A DNA stretch of 64,000 bases. Source: Certhia americana (Eukaryota; Chordata; Aves; Passeriformes; Certhiidae). Position numbers and translations under genes: made by a program. This document shows positions 36,195-48,200 of this stretch, in pieces. The stretch lies in assembly GCA_018697195.1 (NCBI GenBank), contig CM031879.1, forward strand, positions 46,677,866 to 46,741,865, given 5' to 3'. Numbering within the stretch: the stretch's first letter is position 1; the number at the start of each line of letters is the position of its first letter. Below the pieces are notes generated by a model. The model made no database searches and was not told the DNA's origin. It was given only the letters and a program-made list of their open reading frames with translations.

Positions 36195-36720
36195 TTGCCT
36201 GCATGTGGCGAGCAGGGACAGGTCCTCCCTCCCACTTGTACCATGTCGGGGTACACTGGTCACATCCCCGTGTGCTGTGGAAGGCACCTCCATGTGCCCT
36301 GTGGCTGTGCCCCTGCCTGGAGAGCCGTATGGACGCTTCTGGCTGCTTTCATCTCTGTATGGGGATGCCTTTCCCTACTTTGCATTTCCTCCTCCTACAT
36401 TTGTGAGCCCTGGCCCCAACAGGCTCTGTGTCCCTGTCATGCTGTGCTGGGGCACCAACATCTGGGAATGCTCTGACCCTCCAGTCAGTAGGATGACAGA
36501 AGCACCATGTGTTCCTCCACTACAAGACAACCCCCCTGGTTGGGGGCCAGGCTGTGGAATGCCTGGCAGACTTGGCAAGGGTCTGGGGTTCCTCTTTTTG
36601 CAGTGCTCTGGGACAAAAAGAAAACTGCACCCACTGCAGGTTACAGGAACATTTAGAAGTAATTGTCAGCAGTTACCCCGGGCTAGGCTGAGCAGAGGAC
36701 AGTCTGTCGGCTGGTTTCTG

Positions 36721-36750
36721 ACAGACAGACAGACAGACAGACAGACACAG
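36721..36750. repeat. (ACAG)n tetranucleotide microsatellite
   Basis: Six to seven copies of ACAG in tandem, directly after a TTTCTG. It is a simple repeat with no coding meaning. Confidence 0.9.
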
Positions 36751-37019
36751 AAAATCTCCTGACATGGTGATCACAGTTGCCTGTATCCCTGCTGGGTGCC
36801 AGGCTCACAGACCTGAGGGCTGTCCTCCCACCAGCTGTTGCCCACCCACAATTCTGGTGTGGGTCAAGAGGAAAACACTCCAAGGGGAGGAATCCCCCAC
36901 CCCGCCTCTCATCACCCTGCCTCTCCTAAAGGGTCCTGCCCCATGCTGGCCTCCATACCATTGCCAAGGGACCCCTTGGTGCCTCCCTCCCTCTGCCCAG
37001 CCCATCCCGTCAGCAGAGA

Positions 37020-37360
37020 CCCACCGGAGCGTGGTGGGGCACAGGACACCCCCATCTTCGCCATCGGGGTGGCCTCGGCCCCCTCAGAGCTGCCGTGTCG
37101 CTGGGGCCCCTCGGCCACCGCGGGCCGGGGCCGAGGAGGGATTGGGGTGACAGGGGCTGGGCCCCGCAGCCGCTCCCAGGGGAGCCCCCCTCCAGCCCGG
37201 CGCAGGGTGACCGAGAGGCAGCTCCGCTTGGTGGATGCAGCAACGCCGAGGGGGCTGTCCCGCCGCCCTGGGGGGCCCGGGATGCGGCTGTGGCCGCTGG
37301 GGCTCCCTGGGGCTGACAGGCAGCCGCGGTGAAGGGCGATGTCCTCCTCCATGGTGATCG
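37020..37360. promoter_or_regulatory. CpG-rich patch upstream of SEPTIN3
   Basis: GC-rich and CpG-dense compared with flanks on both sides. It lies 7 kb upstream of the first recognised SEPTIN3 exon and overlaps the candidate alternative N-terminal exon. It may be the SEPTIN3 promoter or 5' exon region. Confidence 0.5.
37025..37352 (-). CDS. SEPTIN3: Candidate alternative 5' coding exon of SEPTIN3 (unproven)
   Basis: An open frame starts at an ATG at 37352 in a strong context (ACCATGG) and reads MEEDIALHRGCL, then an arginine/proline/serine-rich sequence. A possible donor CCG|GTGGGT at 37024 leaves 109 codons plus one base. The first recognised SEPTIN3 exon needs exactly one upstream base to complete its first codon, giving a join ...[13 protein letters not shown]. 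The extension resembles the disordered N-termini of other SEPTIN3-group septins (SEPTIN9) in character, not in sequence. GC richness alone lowers stop codons here, so it could be chance. Confidence 0.3.
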
Positions 37361-39274
37361 GCGGTGGGCTGGAAGCAGAGGTGTGAGGGCAGCGAGCTGG
37401 GGGGGCCCAGGCCGTCCCTGCTAGCAGGGCTGTGGTGTCTCGGGGTGCAGGGTTCTGCTGTCATTCACATGCTTGAGCCCCCACCTCCAGTCCTGTCTGG
37501 CCAGCCCGCCTCCAGCTGGGACAATGTGGCCCTTGTGGCCTGCATGGCTGGCTCCCACGCTGGGTGCCATGGCCACTCCTGCCCAGCACCTTCCTGACCT
37601 CTGCCACCAGCAGCCCCACAGCGTGGGCAGCTCCACAACATCACCCCCTGCCCAGCTCCCATGGCAGGAGGTGGAGGAGCGATGCAGACCTACCAGGTCA
37701 GTGCCTGTGCTGCCTGCTTCCAAGGACATTGTCTGTGATTAAAAAAAAAAAAATTAAAATATTTGAATTTTTGAAATGCTTCCCCTTCCTCTCTTAGTTT
37801 TTTTTCCCCTCAAACGGCATATTCCAGTGCAACAATGTATATCCCACTGCATAAGTTCAATGGTCACTTGTTGGATGTTCATCCGAGTTGATGCTTCATT
37901 CCCTTATTCTGATTTTCTTTTACGTCTTCATGATTGTCACAGTTTCAGTTTGAAACCAGGCAGAAATTATTATTGATTGCTTCTTAATTTTGCCAGCTTT
38001 GTGGCATTTTCAGTGTCAAGAGGGATTCAGCTTGCCATTCTATACCTTCCTCACTGTAAGAGACTTTGGAGGGCAACACAATAAATAAGGAGGAAAGGAG
38101 AAGGGTGTTTTGGTGGGATGGGATGAGAATATGAATGGTTTGGTGGGTGAGTGGGAGCAAAGAGGATGAGAGACAGGCACCCACAGTATGGCAGGGACAA
38201 TGGTTGCATGACTTCAAGTGACCAGGCCTGAGGGAAGTGGAAGAGGAATCACCATCCAATGACCCACATCAAGCCATTGGGAATGCTGGTGGAAGGAAGG
38301 CAGAGCTCAGGACAGTGAGTTCTCTGCTTTCTTAAAGGCAAAGAGATAGAAAACATGAAAAAAAAAAAACCCAAAAAAACCCCCCCTGATACTGTGTAGT
38401 ATTTCCAGCACTAAGTATCTTTGATTTTTATGCAGTTTAATTCAGTATCTATTGTGACTATTTCCTTCTCCCCTGAGGTCTTTCTGGCAGCACAGATCCC
38501 ACAGAGGAGAAACAATCTCAGTTTTCAGGCAGCATTTGCCTTTGGCTTAATTATTCCCAGATAACCCAGCAGTGTAGCTGGCACAGGAGCCAAGCCGATG
38601 GAGACCTACCCTGTTGGAAAGGAAACCTCACTGCGGATTGCACCTTGCCACCTGCCCAGAGCTAGAGGGAGGCTCAGGGGGAACAGGAAAATAAAGTGTC
38701 CACCATGCAGTTTGTCACACACATCCACTGGGGAAGCCTTTGACACTGCTGACAATAAAGTCCTTCATAGCCATGGAAAATACCTGGCTTAATGCTGAAT
38801 GTGTCAGGACTAAACAGCATGAAACACAAACCAGAGGAGATGAACAATCAGTTTCTCTCTAATCCAGCCCTCACCTTGTTGCTGTCTTCTTTTGCCCAAT
38901 TTCTGTGTTGAAGTCATGGGCAGAGTGGAGGTCAAAACAGGCACAACAGCATGCAGAGGAAGACAGAGGAAGGGAGAGGGGACCCCTGTGAATGCAGGCT
39001 CCCCTTCCCACAGGAATGGTTTAACTTCTTCCTGACTGCTCCAAGCCCCTCAGCTCCAGTGGAGAGGTTTGTATGTACCCCACAGCTCAGCTGTGTTCCT
39101 TTACAGGGCACTCCCACCTATCAGGGAGAGGGAGCAGGTTTCCAAGCTGGTGTTTGGAGATATGGCTGTGATGTACCAGAGGGCAGGGATTGTGAGCCAT
39201 GCAGAATCAGGGTGGTATAATACAACCCAGCCACTTGTCATTTCCATCTCACAGCCCCACGAAAATATATCTGT

Positions 39275-39364
39275 TTCAGGCTACACCTGCTCTTTGAGTC
39301 TTTGCTTGCCAGGGCAAGTATAACTTTGGGCACAGCAATAATCCCATTCACTGCATTTCCCTGC
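39275..39364. repeat. Duplicated ~90-bp element, copy 1
   Basis: Begins TTCAGGCTACACCTG and runs to GCATTTCCCTGC. It aligns along its whole length with 39625-39714 with about fifteen substitutions and no obvious gaps. It contains TTTGCTTGCCAGGGCAAG, an inverted repeat that is less complete here than in copy 2. Confidence 0.8.
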
Positions 39365-39624
39365 TGAGTGAGACTCCCCAGTTAGGGTAGTTGAATCACG
39401 GTCTCTGTTACTTGGCTGAATGAAAGGACTCTTGACTTGTCCTCTGTCTGAAACAGAGACAGAAAGCTCCTGCCAGTGTACCTGGTTTTGGTGTGGAAAA
39501 GAATGGTAATGCAATTGCAGTCTGGTAGATGAAATGTCCCAGAAAGACCCAGGATATCTGCAGGATGTCCTGATCCATTCCTTAGAGCTAAAAATTAACT
39601 TTCATCCCCAGAGAATTACCAGCT

Positions 39625-39714
39625 TTCAGACTGCACCTGTGCTTTGAGCCTTTGCTTGCCAGGGCAAGCAAAACTTCGGGCACAGGAGTAATTCCACTCA
39701 CTGCATTTCCCTGC
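39625..39714. repeat. Duplicated ~90-bp element, copy 2
   Basis: Second copy, exactly 350 bp downstream of the first and in the same orientation. It contains the perfect inverted repeat TTGCTTGCC-AG-GGCAAGCAA (9-bp arms). It could be an old local duplication or two copies of an unrecognised short repeat. Confidence 0.8.
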
Positions 39715-40933
39715 ATAAATCACTAACAGCAGCCCCATGAACTCTCCTTCTTTGGGAATGAAGGAGAAAACTTCCTGCTCCCAGGTTCACAGGTGAGGCT
39801 GAGTGATACAAGCCAGAAGCTATGGCAGATTTTCACAGCTGGCCTGAGGAACCCCTGCTGCTGAAAGGAGACATTGGGGTCTAGAGCACTGAGCCATAAC
39901 AATGGAAGAATGCTGGAGATGTGGGTTGCCAATGTACTGGCTGGCCCAGGTGATGGCACAGGATGCACAGACACGTGCACATAGGATGGTGGCACCAGCT
40001 AACATACCTGGGATATGTAGGAGTGGGACACACAGGATCTCTCTGTGTCCAGAGCATTCACAGGTATCACCATTGCACCGATGTGCACACACATGGTGGA
40101 TGTTGGGGTGGGAGGAAAGAAGACACAGACCCCTTCCACAGGCTCCTTGTTCTCTCAAACCTCCCTGCACACACTGGGCATTGCACTGGGCTGGCAGGGA
40201 GAGAGAGCATGTAAATATCCTTCTCTGCCCCAGTGCCACAGCTTCATACAGCACTTTGGTGCTGTATCACTGTTACAGTGCAGAAAGTCTATAAACATGG
40301 GATTTTTTGCCAAACCCACATTATATGGCTTGGGTCCAGAAAGCAAAGGTGGTACAATGGGCCCATTTAGATGGCAGGCCCAGTGTTCCTTCTCAGAGGC
40401 ATGCAGGGAAAAAAAAAGGCTGAGGGATGCTTCACAGCTTTCATTGGGAAACAGTTAAGGAAGAGTCTATCCAAGCTGTAGGGCTCTGCAGTTCAGGGGA
40501 CTGAACAAAATGCAAGTTGCTTCACAGACTATCCCATCTCCCTCCATGACAGAGGAGCAGAAGGTCAGGCAGATCACGAGCAGCTCATGTGGTAAGTCTT
40601 GCCAGCATCCCTTCATGGAGAGCTGCAAAACATTCTCAGCTTGACATAGGACTTGAACAAACCTCTTTAATAAAGATATTTAATTTGAATGTGGTGCATC
40701 TGGAATAGATGTATGTATGTATGTTCTCCATCTCCCAAACAGACACAGAAGGGGTGTGCATTTAGAAAGGATAAAGGCATTCACTGAGCCCTTGGTCCTC
40801 CTGCACAGAGCTTTGGCAAGCTCACCATCCTATCACCAAGAATGGGTGCTGGGAAGAGCTCAGCTGAAGCAACAATTTCTATTGAAACCCATTTATTTTC
40901 CAAAAAATATCCCTTGGAATTAGACAGACTATG

Positions 40934-40966
40934 TTAGATTTAACCTAGGGAATAGGTTAAATCTAA
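40934..40966. repeat. Perfect inverted repeat, 14-bp arms, 5-base loop
   Basis: TTAGATTTAACCTA at 40934-40947 and its exact reverse complement at 40953-40966 are separated by GGGAA. No flanking target-site duplication or transposon was recognised. It lies in the intergenic region about 370 bp from the end of the SMIM45 coding sequence. Confidence 0.9.
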
Positions 40967-41338
40967 ATACAAGGTTTGCTATCCCTTTGCAAAACCTGGT
41001 ACCTTTCCTACTGAAGGTCCTGTCAAGATGCCAGGCAGCTCAAACTCAAGTGATTAAAAAGGGATATTTCATTTGAGTGGTTTGTCAGTCTTGGCCATGG
41101 GAAGGAGCACAAGTCCTTGCCTGGCTGAAGAGCTGTGAGCACATGGGAAGCCCCAGCCGTACAAATCTTAACTAAGAAGCACAGAGGCAGAATGGTGAGT
41201 GATGAGTACGAGACCCTGATCAGCATAGAGCAGTGATGACCAGCCCCACTTTTACCAGGACAGGACTGCCATCCCTAGTGAGGGTTGTGGTCTGCTGCCT
41301 ACCCAGGAGAGATTCCTCTGGCTGTGATGGGCAGCTTG

Positions 41339-41545
41339 TTAGACCTCAGGCACCCCAAAGGCCAGGTTGTCCCGAATCATCAGTGTCTTCCGAAGGTCTC
41401 GCTCCATGATTGGCCTCTGTGTTCGCCACTTATGGGCTTCCTGGAGTCCTGGTTCAAAGTAGTAAATACAAGCTCCAAAGCCCACCAGGATGAGAATGGA
41501 GATCATCAAATACACGGGCACAAACCAGTCCAAGAAGTGGGGCAT
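41339..41545 (-). CDS. SMIM45: SMIM45, small integral membrane protein 45 (68 aa)
   Basis: A microprotein with a single coding exon. It reads MPHFLDWFVPVY, then a hydrophobic membrane span at about residues 8-29 ending GFGACIYYF, then a basic/polar cytosolic-type tail with EPGLQEAHKW and DNLAFGVPEV before TAA. The length of 68 residues equals human SMIM45, and the sequence is close to it throughout, so purifying selection is strong. An acceptor CAG lies two bases before the ATG (exon edge 41547), so at least one non-coding 5' exon lies upstream, perhaps in the CpG island near 44.7-45.2 kb. The function is unknown. The position between SEPTIN3 and CENPM matches human. The primate transcript also carries a second, lineage-specific reading frame; I see no basis to claim one here. 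Confidence 0.95.
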   Translation of the reverse strand: MPHFLDWFVPVYLMISILILVGFGACIYYFEPGLQEAHKWRTQRPIMERDLRKTLMIRDNLAFGVPEV

Positions 41546-44500
41546 GGCTGCCAGAGAAAAGGAGAGAAAGCTCATGCAGTGGGAGCATCCAAAAACACAC
41601 CTCCACCAAGACTGATCACAAGACATCTGCTTCATCAGCAGTGCCCAGTCCCTCCCACCCCCCTGCTGCACCTGGCTCATGCTTGGTTGCATATGAAGGC
41701 ACCTCATCCACTGGGAGAGGTCAATGCATTTGGGGTCATTGCTGGGACCCCTACACAGAGTGTTAGTCCTGCTCCCTCCCCACAGAGGGGGTTGAGCTTG
41801 CTTGTCCCCTGCCCTGCTGCCAGTGATTAAAGGTAGGCAGTGGGTAAATACAGACGCTTCTCACCTCCTGCTTGAGGAAAAATCTGCTTCCCTTGACACT
41901 CTATCACCCCTTTGAATTCCCAATCTGAGCTGGTCTGGCTCAGGACTGAACCCTCCCTTACTGCACCTCTATTTCATGTCCTGCTTTGCCAGGACTCAGG
42001 GTCCTTGGTTCAGCACCAGTTTGTGAGCACACCTCAGATCCCTCCAGCACATCAGCCACTCTGCAGTGGGGGACACTCACCGGGAGCTGCCGATCTGCCT
42101 TGCCAAGAGCCCCTGGCCAGCTGGGTGCAAGCTGAATCCGGAGCAGTATTTCCCTGGGGAGCAAAAAACAACACCACACTGTGTGATTGCTGCTGGCCCA
42201 ATGTTAAAAATGGGCGAGCAGGAAAGAGCAAACATCCTTGTCCAGATGTCAGGGCTGAAGATTTCTGGAGGGGTGGACAAATGGGGTCCCAGCCCCATAA
42301 CCTGCTGGTGCCCTGGCACTCTCTCCCCACCATTATGGCCCTGGTGATGCCATGCTTAGGGCATGCACCCTAAATTATGGCCATTTAAATCTGTAATGGT
42401 ATCACAATTGACATCCCTTATTCCTGTCCTTTGGGAGGGAGAGAGCAACACACATTGCAACCCACAAAGCTGCCCAACCTATTCAGCTTTGTTGCTTGCT
42501 CTGCACCAAAATGCCAGCCAATGTGTGGATCATGCAGGGACAGAAAAGGGGATCAAAAAGCATCTCCCACAAAAAGAACAACTACGAGTTCACCAGGCAC
42601 CAGATCTTCTGAGTTTTGTACTGTGAATGTGCTGCTTGTTAAAGGCTTTGGTGAATAAAACCTGGGACCCTCACGCTTGGGAAAGCACAGGGATCCCAAA
42701 CTCAGGCACAAAAATGCCTGAAAGGGGGCTTTCCATAACCCTCACCCCTTGATGGGAGTGATGAAATGCCCATTGACTTCAGTGGGGACAGAGTTAGGGG
42801 AGACCTGCACCCACATCAAACTCCTGCTTTTCCAGACAGATGAAAGCTCTGTCGTGTCTGACATCACCTGTCATCCCTCTGCAATAACCATTTATCCCCA
42901 AGTCCCTTGCACAGGGCAGGTTAAGAGGAGGCTGGGGAGAGCTCTGAGCATTTCCATCCTCTTCCCTGCTTCTGGCCCAATAAGATTGATGCCTTTTCCA
43001 CACAAGGGGCTGGGCTTTTTTCTTTTGTTTTTTTAATACCACAGCCATCAGTTGTTTCCAATGTGCCCAGCAGCATTTATCTTCTGCACAGTTCATGTCC
43101 CAGGAGGGCATGTACCAGTAAATTTTTTGTCACAGGGTAAGATCTGAAACAAGCTGCAATTCTTATTGCAAGCTTGTTATAAGCAAGAAACTGCAGAAAA
43201 TGCCTGATTTCCTCCCACTTATTGGCATGGTTACGATCTGGGCACTGCTGTTGCCTCTTCATGGCTGCTTGTGCCTTCCTCAGGTGAGCAACTGCTGAGG
43301 AAAGCTCCCATCATAACTTGCAACAACATCACAGAGGTGTTGAGAGGAGCTGTGGGACTCCACTTAATGCACCTTAAGGGACCATGTAAGGAATTAGGTA
43401 CGAACCCCTTCTGCAACAGGAGTTGGGTCTGAGCTCTGGACAAGAAACTCCTCAGCGCAGCTTTCTGACATGCTCTGCAAAAGTAGCTCCTTTGCACCCC
43501 CTGCACTCCAAATTGCAGCTGCAGACATCCTGGGAAGCTCAGGCTGCTGCAAACCCCTTTTTCAGAGGTGTCTCAGTAGCTGGTATCTGTCCCTAGCTGG
43601 CAACAGCAATGGGCAAGGTTAGGGACACTGTGAAGGTGAATTCAGCTTGGACGTCCTGGGCTGACAGGAGGAAAGCAAATAACCTCATTACCTTCCCTGA
43701 TCATCCACTTTCCAAATGTGTGAGTGAAGCTGCCATCCAAAAAAGCACTGCAATAAAAAGCAGCCCTACACACTTCCCAATTCATCCTTCCTCCATCACT
43801 AGTACAGCCAGCATTTCCTAGCTCCTCACCAGCAACCTATTCTTCAGTCTACTTGCTATGCAGCCCTACCCTCCTGCTGTGTCCCCACGCTGCTCACCCG
43901 TCCCCGCCCCCTCAACGAAGGGTCTTTATCATGGCCAAGCCAGGCGCTGGGTGAGGTGTCAGAGCCCCCCCTCCAGCCTCTGCAGGGCTGGCCTGGAGAA
44001 GCAACTTGCTTTTGTCGGGAGGGTGAGCAGATTTTGGCTGCAAATACTGAAAAGAGGGAGTTTCATTTAAAGATGTCGGCTTTCTGGAGCAGTACTGCAG
44101 ATATTAAATGTGCCTTAACCTTGCTGGAGCAATTGATCTTCAGCACCTCATTTTGCAGTGGGACATCCATGTCCTCCCAAAGACACGAAAGAGTCCTTGG
44201 TCTTCCATCCAAAAGCATGTGTCATATAGATAAGAAGTCTGACCCCTTTTAAACCTGTGTTACACCTCACTCCAGCCTCTTGCCTTCAATGTCACCCATG
44301 GATCCCCTATGCCACCTCTCACTGCCCCCAGGGTGCCGTGGGTACACTTGAGAGAGGAGCTCCAGGGGGCACATTGCATGTGGCAGGGCAGAAACTGCTT
44401 GGGGGAGGCTGGGAGCAGCATGCCGGCACGCAGGAGAATTTGGGTGCAGAGCCCTCCCGTGTGCATGGCTGGGAGCTCGACCCAGTTGCAGGGTTACAAG

Positions 44501-44650
44501 CCGTGGGCTGACCTCGACCGCACGAGATGCCCCCAGAGCTGGGCACCCTGGGACAGGCTGCAGCTTGGGGCACGGAGCTGCCGAAGACTCTGGACACAGA
44601 CATGACCTCGCTCCCATGCACCGCATCCCCAACAAGCAGCGCTACCTGCC
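41546..44650. other. Intergenic / SMIM45 5' intron, nothing recognised
   Basis: No coding exon or repeat family was recognised. If SMIM45 starts at the CpG island near 45 kb this is its first intron. Confidence 0.35.
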
Positions 44651-45250
44651 CTGCCACCTGCCACCTACCTTCTTCCAAGGGTGCAGGGCGACGGGATGAG
44701 ACTGCTCCCTCCGGCATCGGCCGGGTCCCAGCCGGGATGAGTCAGGCTCCTTTCCCGGCTAGGCAGTGCCAGGGAGAAGGGACCCCGCGCCGGGAGAGCT
44801 GGGCGACAACGGGAGGCGACAGGCGCGGATGGGCGGGAGGCTGGCAGAAAGGGAGGGATGGCGGGAGCAGCCGAGGCGGGCGGGGGAAGGACAGGGAGCC
44901 AGCAGCGTGGCCTCATTGCCCACCGGGACTCCCGGGGGCTTCCCCCACCGCCTCCCCGGCAGTGTCAGCCGCGCTCCAGCCTCCCCGGGGCACCCCACCG
45001 CCGGCCTTCCCCCACACACGCAAGAACGACTGTCTGCAACCGACTGCATCCCGGCGCGGGGAAGGGGGAGCATTTTAGCTGCGGTGGCTATGGCAACGAG
45101 CCTCCCCAGCTCACCCGCACATGGTACCCGGGTCAGAGCCACGGGGGAGCTGGCCGCGGAATGCTCTCCCTCCTCCCGCATCATCCGCAGCCCGGCTGCA
45201 GCCCCGGAGGAGGAGAAATGCTGGGTCAGACGCGTGTGAGCTCATGGAGA
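44650..45250. promoter_or_regulatory. CpG island upstream of SMIM45
   Basis: GC-rich and CpG-dense, about 3.2 kb upstream of the SMIM45 coding exon on its 5' side. It is a plausible promoter for SMIM45 (-) or an unrecognised plus-strand transcript. On the minus strand it includes GTTGCCATAGCCAC at about 45086-45099, one base off an RFX X-box. Long open frames in this patch are GC artefacts. Confidence 0.5.
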
Positions 45251-48200
45251 TGGACAGAAAGTTTAGGCTCCACGGATTTACCGGCGTGTGCAGCCCAGGG
45301 ACTGGGGACTCGTGGGTTTGCATCAGTGGGTTGGAAGTAGACAGAGAGAGAAGGGTGGAAGAGGCAAGTGAGTTAGTACTCCCTTCAGGGCTTTTATGCA
45401 AAATGAAAACACTCAACACTTTGACCAAAAGAATCTTCCATTAGGAAACAGAAAAATAATGCTGTCTGAAGTACTATTCTTGCTTTCAGTGAAATACCTT
45501 TTTCCTGAATCCATACCTAGTTCTGTGATTGCTGCTGCTGACAAGAGATGTTTCATTAAAATATTTTCAGCTTTTCAGAACCACAAAAATAGGAACATGC
45601 AAACTGGTTTGGTTTTTTATATTATGTTGTCATTGTTTGGTTTGGTTTGGGTTTTTTTAAGAGAGGGAAATTTTTGCCATGAGCCAGAAATTGTTTAACA
45701 CAAAAAATGTTTTAGCAAAATCAATCAAACAACTGGCTCCCGCCTGAAAAACTGCCTGCTCTCCTACCTGTGCTGTCCAGCTCTACCCACTTAGTTTTTG
45801 ACACTTACAGCCCTGCAGATGTGCCTCAGCGGGTTATTGTAAAGGTTTTCAGGTTTAATAGCATTCACTGAAATGTAGGAGGCCTGAATTTGTGTCTGCT
45901 ACACTCCAAGAACTGAGATTTGAGGTCTTACTTCCCAGTAGGCTGTGTTTCAGGTACAAATGAGTTCATCCTCTCTCCAAGCCAACCTGTGGATGGTGAC
46001 AGAGCCCACGTGTACTTGCCAGCTCCAAGGGAAGTGCGTGGTAAGGGTCTGTCACCTGGTCTGTGCCAGTGTTTCTTCCACCAGCACAAAGACAAGGCTG
46101 TGATGGAGCCATGGGAGCTGACTGGTTCGCTCTGTGATTTCTCTTCATCCTCTTTTTGTCCTCCTGAGCCTCACTTCTTGATGTCACTTCATAACAGCTT
46201 AGAAGCATTGAGGCCTTGCAAGCCCTCCATATATAGCAGGATATCTGCATAGAGGATCACATTAGGTTTAGCTAACTGCTTCATGGTTTGCCCCAGTAAG
46301 GTGGGCACTCCAGATGATTGCCATGGTGGAGCCTGCTATCATGCCTTAATTTTAACCTCAATGAAGTTTAGACGTGACACTCACCTTGACCATCAGCACA
46401 GTAACTGCTTCACTAATCCCACTGCAGAGGGTGGAAAACACAAGCCCCACGGTTTTGACCATACTGGGAGAGAAACTTGTGGTATGGAGAAAAAGATTTT
46501 TAAAAAATAACTTTGGAAGGATATTGTTTATTGCATTCTCAGAGCAAACCTTAAGGGCAGGCAAAGACAGTGCATTTGAGAGGGCAAAATGAAAACCCCT
46601 TTCCAGGTGTGCAAAGAAAATGAGAGGGACATCAGTGGTTGCTGGCACAAGGTAGGAGATTTCATTTATCCAGGCACTCAGTAGAGCCTGCCAGGCCAGG
46701 CATCCTCATGCACGTGCCAGCTCTTCCCATTGTCCGTAGCCAACTGTCCTAACTCTCTGTTCTAGGTCAGGGGCATATCAGAGCCAGTGTGTGTTTGCCA
46801 GTCTTCAACTTGTTCCCAGGTTTAAGCTCGGGCTTAATGCCAGCATGCTGCTCGTGCAGCCAAACTCCAGAACAGCAATAGTTTTGACTCACGAGGTCAT
46901 TTCTTCCCCTGGCTTACTTCCCTGCCATGCAAACACTGGAAGGACGTGACAAGGAATGGTGATCACATCTTTCTGCAGCCACCACCACAGCAGTGGGCAA
47001 GATCATGGCATGGCAGCCTCTCTTGCTTCAAACAGGAATCCCCCTAGAGGAATCTGAAGCACCCTTGGATGCAGGAAGAAAGAGACACAGGGCTTTGTGC
47101 TGCTGGAGCTGGGACACGCTTGAAGACCCCGTGCCTCTGACGCAGCTGCTTGCTGCCTTGTGACAGAGCTCTCAGGTGCTGTCACATCCTTTGGTTTCCA
47201 ACAAGAGCTGAAGCTGCAAGACAGCTCCAGGCATTGATGTGCCAGTACAGCTCAATCTGCGTGAAAAAACTTCAGCTGCAGTTCAGCTTTCACCTGAGAT
47301 GAGGCTGCTGTATGCCACTGAGGTCTTCCAGGCATAAGCTTGTGCATATCATTCTGCTTGGTGCCTTAGGGCCTTCCAACTCCCTTCACCTGGCTTGGAG
47401 GAAGCCTCCGAGTGTCTGTGCACACACTGAGCCCCTCAAAGCCGTTCATCCCAGGACACCTGCCTATCACCAAGCCTCTGACTCCCTCCATATCTCTGGG
47501 CAACCACAAATTCACCTGCATGATGAAGGCAAACACGGGGTCAGGTTTGATGTGAGAGGGCCACCCAGCCAGAGCAGAAATCATGAAACCCTCCTCAAAA
47601 CAAAAGACAAAAGCCTTGGCTGGAAAAAAAGGAGATGGTCAGGCAACCTCAGACACATACTTCCTGCTTGTAGCATGTCCATAAATTACAGCATAAACAA
47701 TGCACTGAGCTCAGCTTAATCCCAGGCTTGGTTAAGTGCTATTCCAGTCTTTTTTAACAAGTTTTTTCACTGTACTTTAGTATCCTTTAGCCTTTTATCA
47801 GCATCTTCTGAGATGACCAGACCCATCTGATAGTTGATGCCTGTCTTTAGAGCAATACCAATCTCCCAATATTACTCTCCTGATGTAGGCAGAAGCACAG
47901 GAGAAGATGAAGTTTACCAAATTTGCCTTCTCCAAGGTCTGCAGTAGAGGACAAAACTTCAGCAAGGGTCACAGAAACGCTTCCCTTCCCAGCTGCTGGA
48001 GGTGAGGGAGCTGCTGCAGGATGCAGAAGGCACACAGGGTGCATGGCAGGGCATCAGTTGGGGATAGTCTGATTCAAAAGCAGACTAACCCACCTTCTGG
48101 GTACTACTGCAGCTTTATAAAAGGAAACCCATAAGAGAAGCTTTGCTGAGTTGATCAAAAACTAAGGAAATGTGTATAGTGAGTTAAATTAAAGAGCAGA

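Larger units (their letters stand above)
30224..37024 (-). other. SEPTIN3 upstream/5' intron region
   Basis: No coding exon was identified between the first recognised SEPTIN3 exon and the CpG-rich patch near 37 kb. The region holds microsatellites (listed separately) and a GC-richer stretch near 35500-35700. If SEPTIN3 begins at or beyond 37 kb, this is its first intron. Confidence 0.35.
37361..41338. other. Intergenic, SEPTIN3 to SMIM45, no gene recognised
   Basis: No exon resembling a known protein was found. The stretch contains A-rich runs near 37741 and 38359, a duplicated 90-bp element (39275 and 39625) and a perfect hairpin (40934), each listed separately. Confidence 0.4.

Noticed and set aside
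35508..36762. Long open frames rich in Thr-His or Cys-Val
   Set aside because: They are translations of the (GT)n microsatellite.
37421..37729. MSLEAGSTGTDL followed by GTAGGT, considered as the short SEPTIN3 5' coding exon
   Set aside because: The donor phase (0) does not fit the first recognised SEPTIN3 exon, which needs one upstream base.
44260..45240. Open frames up to 183 codons
   Set aside because: Another GC-rich island; frames overlap on both strands and none is conserved to my knowledge.
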